From contig JABABO010000198.1 of NCBI GenBank assembly GCA_014238195.1, positions 1-5,740 of the forward strand: a stretch of 5,740 nt of DNA, in the 5' to 3' direction. Numbering within the stretch: the stretch's first letter is position 1; each line of letters begins with the position of its first letter. This document shows, in pieces, positions 1-5,740 of this stretch. The position numbers and the translations under genes were made by a program. A model generated the notes under the pieces. That model was given only the letters and a program-made list of their open reading frames with translations, had not been told where the DNA came from and did not search any database. The stretch comes from Kordiimonadaceae bacterium (GTDB taxonomy: Bacteria > Pseudomonadota > Alphaproteobacteria > Sphingomonadales > Kordiimonadaceae).

Positions 1-1544
1 ATCAAACCAATGTGCCTAAAGTTATTGGGCATCTTATCTACAAAGTACGGGGCACCTGTTCGGTGCTGTGCAGTTTCCTTAATATAAGTTTTTCCTAAAT
101 CAGACAGCGTATCGCTGTCCAAGGCCGATAGGCAACTGGGATACCCTTCAAGGCTGTCAACCGCCCGGCGACCCCGCAGGCGATGCGCCAATGTCAATAT
201 ATTGGGCAGTTCCATCGTGCCATCAACTTGGCTATGACTTGCTAATATTTGTTCAAGCAATGTTGATCCCGCGCGTGGCAAACCAACGATAAAAATAGGG
301 TCAGCCGCGGCAAACCCACTTTTTGACTTATGAATGAATAAATCCTGTGTGCAGCAATTTTTCTGCGCCAAAAATTCCGCTTCCATCTGCTGGCTTTTAT
401 ACTGACTTTGTAGCCGCTTTATTTGATTGCCAGCGTCATAATGCATAAAAGATTTTTCATAGTCCTTTTGGTCTTCGAAGGCCTTGCCCAGTGCAAAATG
501 AATTTGTGTGCGGGCGTTAGCTGATATCAAGCCAGTAGTTTGCTGTGCACCCATAACCGCTATGTCTTGATTATCAAATTTAAACGTTTTCAAATTCGCA
601 AGCCCGTACCAAGCATCCCCTAATGTTGGTTCCTTGTGAATTGCTGCGCGGTAGGACTGGATCGCGTCCTTTTGTTGCCCTAATGTTTTTAAGGCATGAC
701 CACGCGATGTCAGGGTTACGGGGTCACTCGGTAATAATGTAAGAATGTCATCAAACAAAGCAAGGGCAGTTTGATAATCACCCGCTTGCATCGATTGTAT
801 GGCCAAATGAGACATAAAAACTGGGTTTTTAGGGTCGCTATCCAATAAATGTTGGGCCTGTTTAACGCTTTCGAGAAACTTCTGCCTTTTGCGAAAAATT
901 TGGATCAGATCAAGCTGTACTTGCACATTTTTTGGGTCAAATTCAAGCGCACTGACCAGTAAAAATTCTGCTTCATCCAGCACCCCATAACAGCTGGCGA
1001 TCTCAGCCAACAAACGCATGCCCTCAACATTTTTGGGGTTTGCTTGCATAAAAGCACGGCAATATTTCTCAGCGCGACCAATTTTATCCTCATGCAGATA
1101 ATTTGTGACAGCCAACAGTTCTTTTGGCAGGCTTTGTAAACGCTGCAACTGTGCCTTAGCGTGTTTAGCGGCCTTTGCATTACGGGGTGTTAACAACTTA
1201 ATTTTAGCCGTCCATGACGCCAGCAGTGCGGGGTTTGACCTGACCGCGTGTTCAAAAGCCTTTAGCGCATTATTCTTGTCGCCAAGGGCTAGGTATAAAT
1301 GACCAAGCTCCTGAAAACCACGCCCAAAATCGGGGGCTAATTGCAGCAAGCGATTTAGGGTTTGCTCTGCCTGTTCTAAGCGGTTCTCATAACGGTTGGT
1401 AACAGCTAGAATATACAGCGCTTCAACATTGTCGGGGGTTGCTGTCAATATAGGTGTTAATGCAATGCGGCAGGTGCTTATGTCACCCTGTGTCAGCGCT
1501 TTTTGCGCACTTTTTAGACTTGCTTGTATCTGCTGTTGATCCAT
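1..1544 (-). CDS. TPR-repeat sulfotransferase, 3' end cut by window edge
   Basis: The frame is open from an ATG at 1544 to the left edge: 514 codons plus two bases, with no stop. The N-terminal ~380 residues are tetratricopeptide repeats. Helix pairs are visible at about 38-105, 171-238 and 239-306 (for example GDYQTALALFDDILTLLPSD at 255-274), followed by ALGKAFEDQKDYEKSFMHY at 351-369, a stretch typical of this family. From about 415 a sulfotransferase domain (Sulfotransfer_3 type) begins with the 5'-phosphosulfate-binding loop IFIVGLPRAGSTLLEQIL (417-434; core GLPRAGST 421-428) and continues to DKMPNNFRHIGL at 503-514. The rest, including the 3'-phosphate-binding region, lies outside the window. 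The family transfers sulfate from PAPS to a hydroxyl acceptor; the acceptor cannot be read here. No signal peptide is seen, so the protein is probably cytosolic. A Shine-Dalgarno GAGG 8 nt upstream supports this ATG. The gene follows the receptor gene in the same direction after 115 bp. The family is clear; the biological role is unknown. Confidence 0.93.
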   Translation of the reverse strand, partial: MDQQQIQASLKSAQKALTQGDISTCRIALTPILTATPDNVEALYILAVTNRYENRLEQAEQTLNRLLQLAPDFGRGFQELGHLYLALGDKNNALKAFEHAVRSNPALLASWTAKIKLLTPRNAKAAKHAKAQLQRLQSLPKELLAVTNYLHEDKIGRAEKYCRAFMQANPKNVEGMRLLAEIASCYGVLDEAEFLLVSALEFDPKNVQVQLDLIQIFRKRQKFLESVKQAQHLLDSDPKNPVFMSHLAIQSMQAGDYQTALALFDDILTLLPSDPVTLTSRGHALKTLGQQKDAIQSYRAAIHKEPTLGDAWYGLANLKTFKFDNQDIAVMGAQQTTGLISANARTQIHFALGKAFEDQKDYEKSFMHYDAGNQIKRLQSQYKSQQMEAEFLAQKNCCTQDLFIHKSKSGFAAADPIFIVGLPRAGSTLLEQILASHSQVDGTMELPNILTLAHRLRGRRAVDSLEGYPSCLSALDSDTLSDLGKTYIKETAQHRTGAPYFVDKMPNNFRHIGL

Positions 1545-1552
1545 CAATGCAG

Positions 1553-1556
1553 CCTC
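1553..1556 (-). promoter_or_regulatory. Ribosome binding site of the sulfotransferase gene
   Basis: On the minus strand GAGG lies 8 nt before the ATG at 1544-1542. It fixes this ATG as the start. A TTG codon directly upstream in frame (1547-1545) would be too close to the site. The site lies only about 9 nt past the left end of the large inverted repeat at 1565-1639, so folding or termination there could affect access to it. Confidence 0.6.
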
Positions 1557-1564
1557 ATAAAAAT

Positions 1565-1639
1565 AAAAGGCGCTACTTATAGCCAAATGCTGTGAATTTT
1601 AATCACGTCATTTGGCTATAGGTTTTTATTACGCCTTTT
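1565..1639 (-). terminator. Nested inverted repeat, probable terminator or attenuator
   Basis: An inner dyad has arms TATAGCCAAATG at 1578-1589 and CATTTGGCTATA at 1609-1620, a perfect 12-bp stem. After a 2x2 mismatch it continues as GTGA/TCAC (1592-1595 and 1603-1606) around a 7-nt loop. Outside it is a second dyad, AAAAGGCG at 1565-1572 and CGCCTTTT at 1632-1639, also a perfect 8-bp match. Read on the minus strand, after the receptor stop at 1660, the outer stem has an A-run before it and ends in CGCCTTTTATTTTT, which resembles an intrinsic terminator. Read on the plus strand, the inner stem is followed by GGTTTTTATT, so termination of antisense transcription is also possible. The insert between the outer arms is long for a classical terminator. 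The inverted repeats are certain; the terminator role is inferred. An operator or attenuator is the main alternative. Confidence 0.6.
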
Positions 1640-1642
1640 CAA
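1615..1642 (-). promoter_or_regulatory. Weak candidate promoter for the sulfotransferase gene
   Basis: On the minus strand TTGAAA (1642-1637) and TATAGC (1620-1615) are separated by 16 nt, a fair but imperfect sigma-70-like pair. Transcription would start near 1608, inside the inverted repeat, and give a leader of roughly 60 nt. It is the only reasonable pair I found in this 115-bp gap. AT-rich DNA yields such pairs by chance, and the hexamers overlap the dyad arms, so support is low. Confidence 0.22.
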
Positions 1643-1659
1643 TCGTTACCGAAGCAAAT

Positions 1660-4203
1660 CTAGAAATCAACACCAAAACGGAAACCAACGGTACGTGGCC
1701 TGCTAATCGCAACACGCTCATGGGCAAAAACGATGTTATTATTAAGCTCAGCGCGTTCATCTGTTAGGTTTTCACCGTAAATTTCAAAGCGGTACTGGTC
1801 GCTAGTCAGCCCCATAGAAAGACCGACCAAAGCATAACTGTCCTGCTTGCCGCGATTAATCAGCACAATATCACTATAGCTAGACGAGGAATAAGCAACA
1901 GAAGGCTGAATATGAGCGCGCCACTCCTTTTCCCATTCCCACTCATACCTTGCCCGCAAATTACCCTGAAAAGACGGGGCGTAAGATAAATCTTCACCAA
2001 CCCCAGCAATGGCAACTGAGGCACCTACCAGCTCCTTAATTTCCGTATCTAACAATGAAAAAGAGCCCGAAACCGTAAGACCTGGTACAGCAGCAGGGGC
2101 CCAAGTCACATCGCCTTCAATCCCCTTGATTTCCGCGTCTGCAGCATTATCAGAAAAGAGTAAATTCGTAACCGTTGCATCAAAAATCGTTGTTTGTAGA
2201 TCTTTTACATCAACAAGAAAAGCGGAGCCGTTAAAACGTAGGCTATTGTCCAACAAATCCAATTTCCAACCCAGTTCCAAGTTCGTCACTTCGTCGGTGC
2301 GCACAACCGCTGTCACTTTTCCGTCACCAGCCCCTGCAGGGCGGTTCGGAAGTCCAGGGCGAAACCCTTCGGAATATGTAAAATATAACAAAGTATCATC
2401 GTTGGGTTTCCAAGATACATTGCCTTTAAAGACCCAGCCTTTCGCTTCAGCGCCTTTTGGCACAGGAATACCGTTAATCACCTGTGTGCCATCAAATTGT
2501 GTATCTAAATTGGTCCCAAAGGCATTGACATCAACGCCGCCAAAATTAAAGAAAGAGGAATTGGCAGACCCTTTCATCCGCACATCCACATCATGCCAAC
2601 GCGCCCCAGCCGTTAGGGACACAGTCTCGGTCAAATCATAGGTTACTTCACCGAACAGGCCCTTTTGTTCGTCTAAGCGGGTAATGTCATTAAAGAAAAT
2701 CACCCCAAGTGGGCGTGGGTTCGGATCAGAAACGCTTGACCCTGGCAGAGGGCCATTTTGCGGCCAACCAAACACACCTGGCGTAAAGCTTTCTGCGTTA
2801 ATAGAGCCAGGATAAGTAAAGTCATTACGTTCTATCAATTTTTGATCGCTATAGAAGCCACCGAACGTACCGCGAATACGGCTCTCTTCGGGTGTTACAA
2901 ACCGCAATTCGTGTGACCAAACTTCTGTTTCGGTTTTACTTGCCACAAACAAGTCTGGTGCCTGACAGGTGCCAGACGGTGCTGCATCCCCAGGGTACGA
3001 TACCGACGCATCACAGATATAGTAAGGTATATACTGCCCATTGAACATATAATCTGTGTAATCAACTGTTTGATCCGTATCACGGTTCAAATACGCGCCC
3101 GCATATACCATTTCTAGGGCACCAATACGACCTGTTATAGTCAGCGCCGTATTATCAAATGTATCTTCTGTTTCATCTGGCGAATAGCGCTGAATTGACA
3201 GCTCGTCTTCATCATCCAGTTCAGGATCAATGAAGAAAACACCCTCTGAATCAATGCGCTGGCGCATATGCATAAGGTTAACAGACCAGTTCTCATTGAC
3301 ATCATACACAGCACTTAGACGCATACCTGTGTAAGAAGCATCATTAAAATCTTCTTCAACCAATGAACTGTTACGGGCTTCTAGAAAAGTAACGTTTGAA
3401 AAATCAGCGTCCGCTTGAAAACCAGGAACAGTTAATACACCGTTTGGCCGTGGCACACTGCCCTGAAAACGGGCACTTTCCCGCGCTGTTACCACACCTG
3501 GAACATTATCAATATAGCCCCCTTGATTATCGATAAAAAAGACAGCACGGACAGCGAATTTATCGTCGATGATAGGGTAATTGATCATCGCTTCCAGTTT
3601 TTCGCTCATTTCGCCGTCCTGTGTCGAGGAAATGCCCCCATTCATACTCGCGGCAAAGGCCGTAGTATCAGGCTTATTGGTGATTAAGCGGATGGTACCA
3701 GCTTGCGAGCTGGCCCCAAAAAGCGTCCCTTGCGAACCAGGCAAAACTTCAATTCGGTTCAGGTCAGCCGCATAAACATCTAAATTACGCCCGACCTGTG
3801 TTACAGGTTGCTCGTCAAGATAAAGGGCTACATTTGGCGCAAGACCCGCCACGCCTGCGGTTGACAAATTTGGTGTTGTTGAGGCAATTCCGCGAATATA
3901 TATTGTACCCTGACCCGGGCCAGCACCGCCTGATGAAATGCCTGGTAATTGTAATAAGTAATCAGTAAATACGTTAATGTTATTTTCTTCTAACGTCATT
4001 TCAGACATCGCCGTTACAGCAACAGCCACATCTTGTGTGCTTGCTTGTCTTTTGGTCGATGTCACAACAATTTCTTCTAAGCCACCATATGATGTATCAG
4101 CATCCTGAGCAGATGCTGCTGATAAAGACCCTGAAATTACAAGAGTAGCTGCGGAAGAGAGCAGCATAGAACGCCGCATAAGCGCTGTAGTATTGGAAAC
4201 CAT
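1660..4203 (-). CDS. TonB-dependent outer-membrane receptor
   Basis: This is a complete 847-residue protein, within the usual size for TonB-dependent receptors. Residues 1-32 form a signal peptide: MRRS basic part, hydrophobic core LLSSAATLVISGSLSA, likely cleavage after ASA (30-32). A TonB box EEIVVT follows at 43-48. The plug domain spans about 52-180, with IYIRGIAS (101-108), VALYLDEQPV (125-134) and RIEVLPGSQGTLFGASSQAGT (about 150-170). The remainder is the beta-barrel. It ends with GENLTDERAEL near 810-820, SRPRTVGFRF (834-843) and a terminal phenylalanine, as expected for BAM-assembled barrels. The only two cysteines, C397 and C413, are 16 residues apart and could form a disulfide in an extracellular loop. 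The protein should import a scarce ligand (siderophore, vitamin, glycan or other) using TonB-ExbBD energy; the ligand cannot be read from the sequence. The start is supported by AGGA 7 nt upstream. It lies 112 bp after the BetT-like gene and 115 bp before the sulfotransferase gene. Confidence 0.96.
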   Translation of the reverse strand: MVSNTTALMRRSMLLSSAATLVISGSLSAASAQDADTSYGGLEEIVVTSTKRQASTQDVAVAVTAMSEMTLEENNINVFTDYLLQLPGISSGGAGPGQGTIYIRGIASTTPNLSTAGVAGLAPNVALYLDEQPVTQVGRNLDVYAADLNRIEVLPGSQGTLFGASSQAGTIRLITNKPDTTAFAASMNGGISSTQDGEMSEKLEAMINYPIIDDKFAVRAVFFIDNQGGYIDNVPGVVTARESARFQGSVPRPNGVLTVPGFQADADFSNVTFLEARNSSLVEEDFNDASYTGMRLSAVYDVNENWSVNLMHMRQRIDSEGVFFIDPELDDEDELSIQRYSPDETEDTFDNTALTITGRIGALEMVYAGAYLNRDTDQTVDYTDYMFNGQYIPYYICDASVSYPGDAAPSGTCQAPDLFVASKTETEVWSHELRFVTPEESRIRGTFGGFYSDQKLIERNDFTYPGSINAESFTPGVFGWPQNGPLPGSSVSDPNPRPLGVIFFNDITRLDEQKGLFGEVTYDLTETVSLTAGARWHDVDVRMKGSANSSFFNFGGVDVNAFGTNLDTQFDGTQVINGIPVPKGAEAKGWVFKGNVSWKPNDDTLLYFTYSEGFRPGLPNRPAGAGDGKVTAVVRTDEVTNLELGWKLDLLDNSLRFNGSAFLVDVKDLQTTIFDATVTNLLFSDNAADAEIKGIEGDVTWAPAAVPGLTVSGSFSLLDTEIKELVGASVAIAGVGEDLSYAPSFQGNLRARYEWEWEKEWRAHIQPSVAYSSSSYSDIVLINRGKQDSYALVGLSMGLTSDQYRFEIYGENLTDERAELNNNIVFAHERVAISRPRTVGFRFGVDF

Positions 4204-4210
4204 GTTTCTT

Positions 4211-4214
4211 TCCT
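4211..4214 (-). promoter_or_regulatory. Ribosome binding site of the receptor gene
   Basis: On the minus strand AGGA (within AATAGGAAAG) lies 7 nt before the ATG at 4203-4201. It supports this start, which also places a full signal peptide at the N-terminus. Confidence 0.65.
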
Positions 4215-4220
4215 ATTATG

Positions 4221-4259
4221 ATTATATCTATAATTATGGTTTAAATTGGTAAGCCGCAA
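4221..4259 (-). promoter_or_regulatory. Candidate promoter region of the receptor gene
   Basis: The stretch before the receptor gene is strongly AT-rich. On the minus strand it contains a perfect TATAAT at 4226-4221 and a CATAAT at 4238-4233. TTGCGG at 4259-4254 sits 15 nt upstream of CATAAT, giving a possible -35/-10 pair with a short spacer. TATAAT has no good -35 partner at 16-18 nt, and it would leave a leader of only about 12 nt. I support an AT-rich promoter-like region here, not an exact start site. The receptor could instead be read from a promoter upstream of the transporter, because no clear terminator separates the two genes. Confidence 0.35.
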
Positions 4260-4300
4260 TATCGCTAGCGCCCAAAATTTCAGCTACCCTAGACCAGAAT

Positions 4301-4318
4301 TAATTTGAATTCAAATTA
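4301..4318. repeat. 18-bp perfect palindrome, possible operator
   Basis: TAATTTGAATTCAAATTA is a perfect palindrome with no spacer. Its last three bases are the complement of the transporter's TAA stop codon. It lies about 98 bp upstream of the receptor ATG and about 40 bp upstream of the candidate -35. A palindrome with no loop makes a poor RNA hairpin, so a site for a dimeric regulator is more likely than a terminator. I cannot match it to a known regulator box. AT-rich palindromes can arise by chance, though 18 bp is long. The palindrome is certain; its function is inferred. Confidence 0.4.
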
Positions 4319-5740
4319 TTCTTTTTCTAAAGGACTAGCGTGCGTACGTGCAAGGTTTAGATAATGCATGTGCCGGTTATATTGGTTCAGCACTTCGTGG
4401 ATAATTTGGCCCTGATTATATCCATAAACATTATATTCCTGACCTCCATCGACTAAAAAGACTTCCGCACGGTAATATTGTGCGTCACCCGTCTCAAGCT
4501 GGCCTGGTGTTGCGGCAATGGCAAAAACTGGGGCCATATGAACAACAGGCTTAATAGCAAACAAAAAGGATGGCTCCCCTTCATGGGTGACGACCAGTTC
4601 AGCGCCTTCGTCTTCGATATGAGCATAGGCCGAACAATCGTGATCCTGAATTTCTTTCATCACTTCTATAAGGGCAGGTCGTGCGGTCGACGTTATAAAT
4701 TCATCAACCATACTGCGGGTGGGGTAAGCTAAAATAGCATCCAACCTTAACCGCCAAGGCATATTAACATCGCCATAAGCAATATCTGGGGCAATCGTTG
4801 CGCCCTTGGCTTTTCTAAATTCCATCGATAAAGCGCGGACGAGCCCACCGCCTGCAAAAATAATCACCACAGCAAACGGCAATGCAGTTGCAACAGTGGC
4901 GGCTCGCAAGGCACCAAGGCCACCAACAACTAATAAAACAGCAGCGACAAAGCCTATTGAAACGGCCCAAAAAATACGCTGCCATACAGGGCCGTGAATA
5001 TCACCGCCTGAACTAATAATATCCACAACCAACGCACCACTATCCGCTGATGTCACGAAAAATGTCACAACTAAAATCAACGCAATGAGCGAAGCAACAT
5101 ATGAAAAGGGTAATTGATCCAAAAAGGCAAACAGTGCGATTGGTAAATTATCACGAACCACTATCACCAAATCCGTATAACCATTAGCCACCAAATCAAG
5201 CGCAGTGTTCCCAAAGGCTGTCATCCAGAAAAACACCAGAACTGTGGGGACAAGTAACACACCAAAGACAAATTCACGCACGGTACGCCCACGCGAAACA
5301 CGCGCAATGAACATCCCCACGAACGGTGACCAGCTAATCCACCAGCCCCAATAAAAAATAGTCCAACTATTGATCCAGCTATTATCGTCGGAATAGGCCC
5401 CAACCATCAGGCCGCGGTCCAGCATCACACCAGCATAATTACCAATATTTTCCGTAAAGCTTGCTAAAATATCAACGGTAGGGCCAGCAATGACAACAAA
5501 AAGCAATAACAAAGCCGCTAAGATCATATTCAATTCTGAAAGTCGTTTGATCCCTTTATCAAGACCCGCGGCTACAGAAAGGGTCGCCAAGCCAGTGATG
5601 AGGGCAATCAACAGGATTTTCATGAAATCGTTCACAGGCACATCAAACAAGTAGCCAAGGCCCGCATTGACCTGGCTGGCCCCAAATCCAAGCGACGTAG
5701 CAATTCCAAAAATCGTTCCAGTCACTGCAAATACATCAAC
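4316..5740 (-). CDS. betT: BetT-like BCCT family choline/betaine transporter, 5' end cut
   Basis: The frame is open from the right edge to a TAA at 4318-4316, giving 474 residues. The GTG at 5725 is internal: the five codons before it (VDVFA) continue the family sequence, so the true start is outside the window. Numbered from the edge, the visible part runs from about transmembrane segment 5 (1-28) to segment 12 (ending near 305). The BCCT signature lies in segment 8, FYWGWWISWSPFVGMFIARV (129-148), with the aromatic-box tryptophans W133, W134 and W137. FFVTSADSG (227-235) matches the segment around the Na2-site Thr-Ser pair of BetP. The last ~165 residues form a soluble cytosolic domain (MPWRLRLDAILAYPTRS..., YYRAEVFLVDGGQEYNVYG, ...EVLNQYNRHMHYLNL) that resembles the C-terminal domain of E. 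coli BetT, where such a tail is linked to osmotic regulation. It probably imports choline or a related quaternary amine across the inner membrane. The glycine-rich segment-3 motif that helps tell proton from sodium coupling is not in the window. The family is near certain; the substrate is inferred. Confidence 0.93.
   Translation of the reverse strand, partial: VDVFAVTGTIFGIATSLGFGASQVNAGLGYLFDVPVNDFMKILLIALITGLATLSVAAGLDKGIKRLSELNMILAALLLLFVVIAGPTVDILASFTENIGNYAGVMLDRGLMVGAYSDDNSWINSWTIFYWGWWISWSPFVGMFIARVSRGRTVREFVFGVLLVPTVLVFFWMTAFGNTALDLVANGYTDLVIVVRDNLPIALFAFLDQLPFSYVASLIALILVVTFFVTSADSGALVVDIISSGGDIHGPVWQRIFWAVSIGFVAAVLLVVGGLGALRAATVATALPFAVVIIFAGGGLVRALSMEFRKAKGATIAPDIAYGDVNMPWRLRLDAILAYPTRSMVDEFITSTARPALIEVMKEIQDHDCSAYAHIEDEGAELVVTHEGEPSFLFAIKPVVHMAPVFAIAATPGQLETGDAQYYRAEVFLVDGGQEYNVYGYNQGQIIHEVLNQYNRHMHYLNLARTHASPLEKE

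Noticed and set aside
905..1302. Open frames on both strands (905-1180 minus, 1105-1302 plus) inside the sulfotransferase gene.
   Set aside because: The minus-strand one is out of frame with the continuous TPR coding frame and the plus-strand one is antisense to it. The main frame explains the sequence without a frameshift.
1544..1558. A four-codon mini-ORF (ATG AGG CTG CAT TGA) whose stop overlaps the sulfotransferase ATG as TGATG.
   Set aside because: It has no ribosome binding site of its own and its codons contain the Shine-Dalgarno of the real gene. Such an overlap is easily due to chance.
2009..2641. A 210-codon open frame on the plus strand inside the receptor gene.
   Set aside because: It is fully antisense to a clear receptor coding region, resembles no family I know, and is Ser/Thr/Pro-rich as expected from the complement of barrel codons.
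4150..4203. A twin-arginine export signal at the receptor N-terminus (MRRSMLLSS).
   Set aside because: Outer-membrane barrels use the Sec pathway, and the sequence lacks the full S/T-RR-x-F-L-K consensus. It reads as an ordinary Sec signal with a basic start.
5221..5725. A GTG at 5725 as the start of the transporter.
   Set aside because: The frame stays open to the window edge and the preceding codons (VDVFA) fit the family's transmembrane segment 5. A real BCCT protein needs four more membrane segments upstream, so the gene is truncated by the window and does not start at this GTG.
1..5740. CRISPR arrays, tRNA or rRNA genes, insertion sequences, phage or defence genes.
   Set aside because: No regularly spaced repeats, no cloverleaf-like or rRNA-like stretches, and no transposase or integrase frame were seen. 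About 95% of the window is covered by the three genes.

Overview
The window holds three genes, all on the minus strand, so they read from right to left. They are the 3' part of a BetT-type BCCT transporter (4316-5740, running off the right edge), a complete TonB-dependent outer-membrane receptor (1660-4203), and the 5' part of a TPR-repeat/sulfotransferase protein (1-1544, running off the left edge). The two intergenic gaps are about 112 and 115 bp. Nothing convincing is encoded on the plus strand; the open frames there are antisense shadows of these three genes.

The receptor shows that this is a Gram-negative bacterium. Its plug motif (PGSQGTLFGASSQAGT) and the 'NLTDERAEL ... SRPRTVGFRF' ending, together with a TPR-sulfotransferase next door, suggest a marine or aquatic alphaproteobacterium (sphingomonad/Kordiimonas-like) or a similar gammaproteobacterium. 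Base composition looks moderately AT-rich by eye. This placement is an inference from protein style only; no taxonomic marker gene is present.

Layout in transcription order: (1) the BCCT carrier, from transmembrane segment 5 to the C-terminal cytosolic domain typical of BetT choline carriers; (2) a gap with an 18-bp perfect palindrome overlapping the carrier's stop codon and an AT-rich promoter-like stretch; (3) the receptor, with signal peptide, TonB box, plug and barrel; (4) a gap filled by a nested inverted repeat that ends close to the next ribosome binding site; (5) the TPR-sulfotransferase, whose sulfotransferase domain is cut by the window edge after the motif DKMPNNFRHIGL.

The carrier would bring a quaternary amine such as choline across the inner membrane. 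The receptor would bring an unidentified ligand across the outer membrane using TonB energy. The sulfotransferase would move sulfate from PAPS to an unidentified acceptor. Receptor and sulfotransferase plausibly form one functional pair; a link to the carrier is weaker. All three belong to known families. I did not find an undescribed system. The most interesting unexplained structures are the two intergenic dyads.
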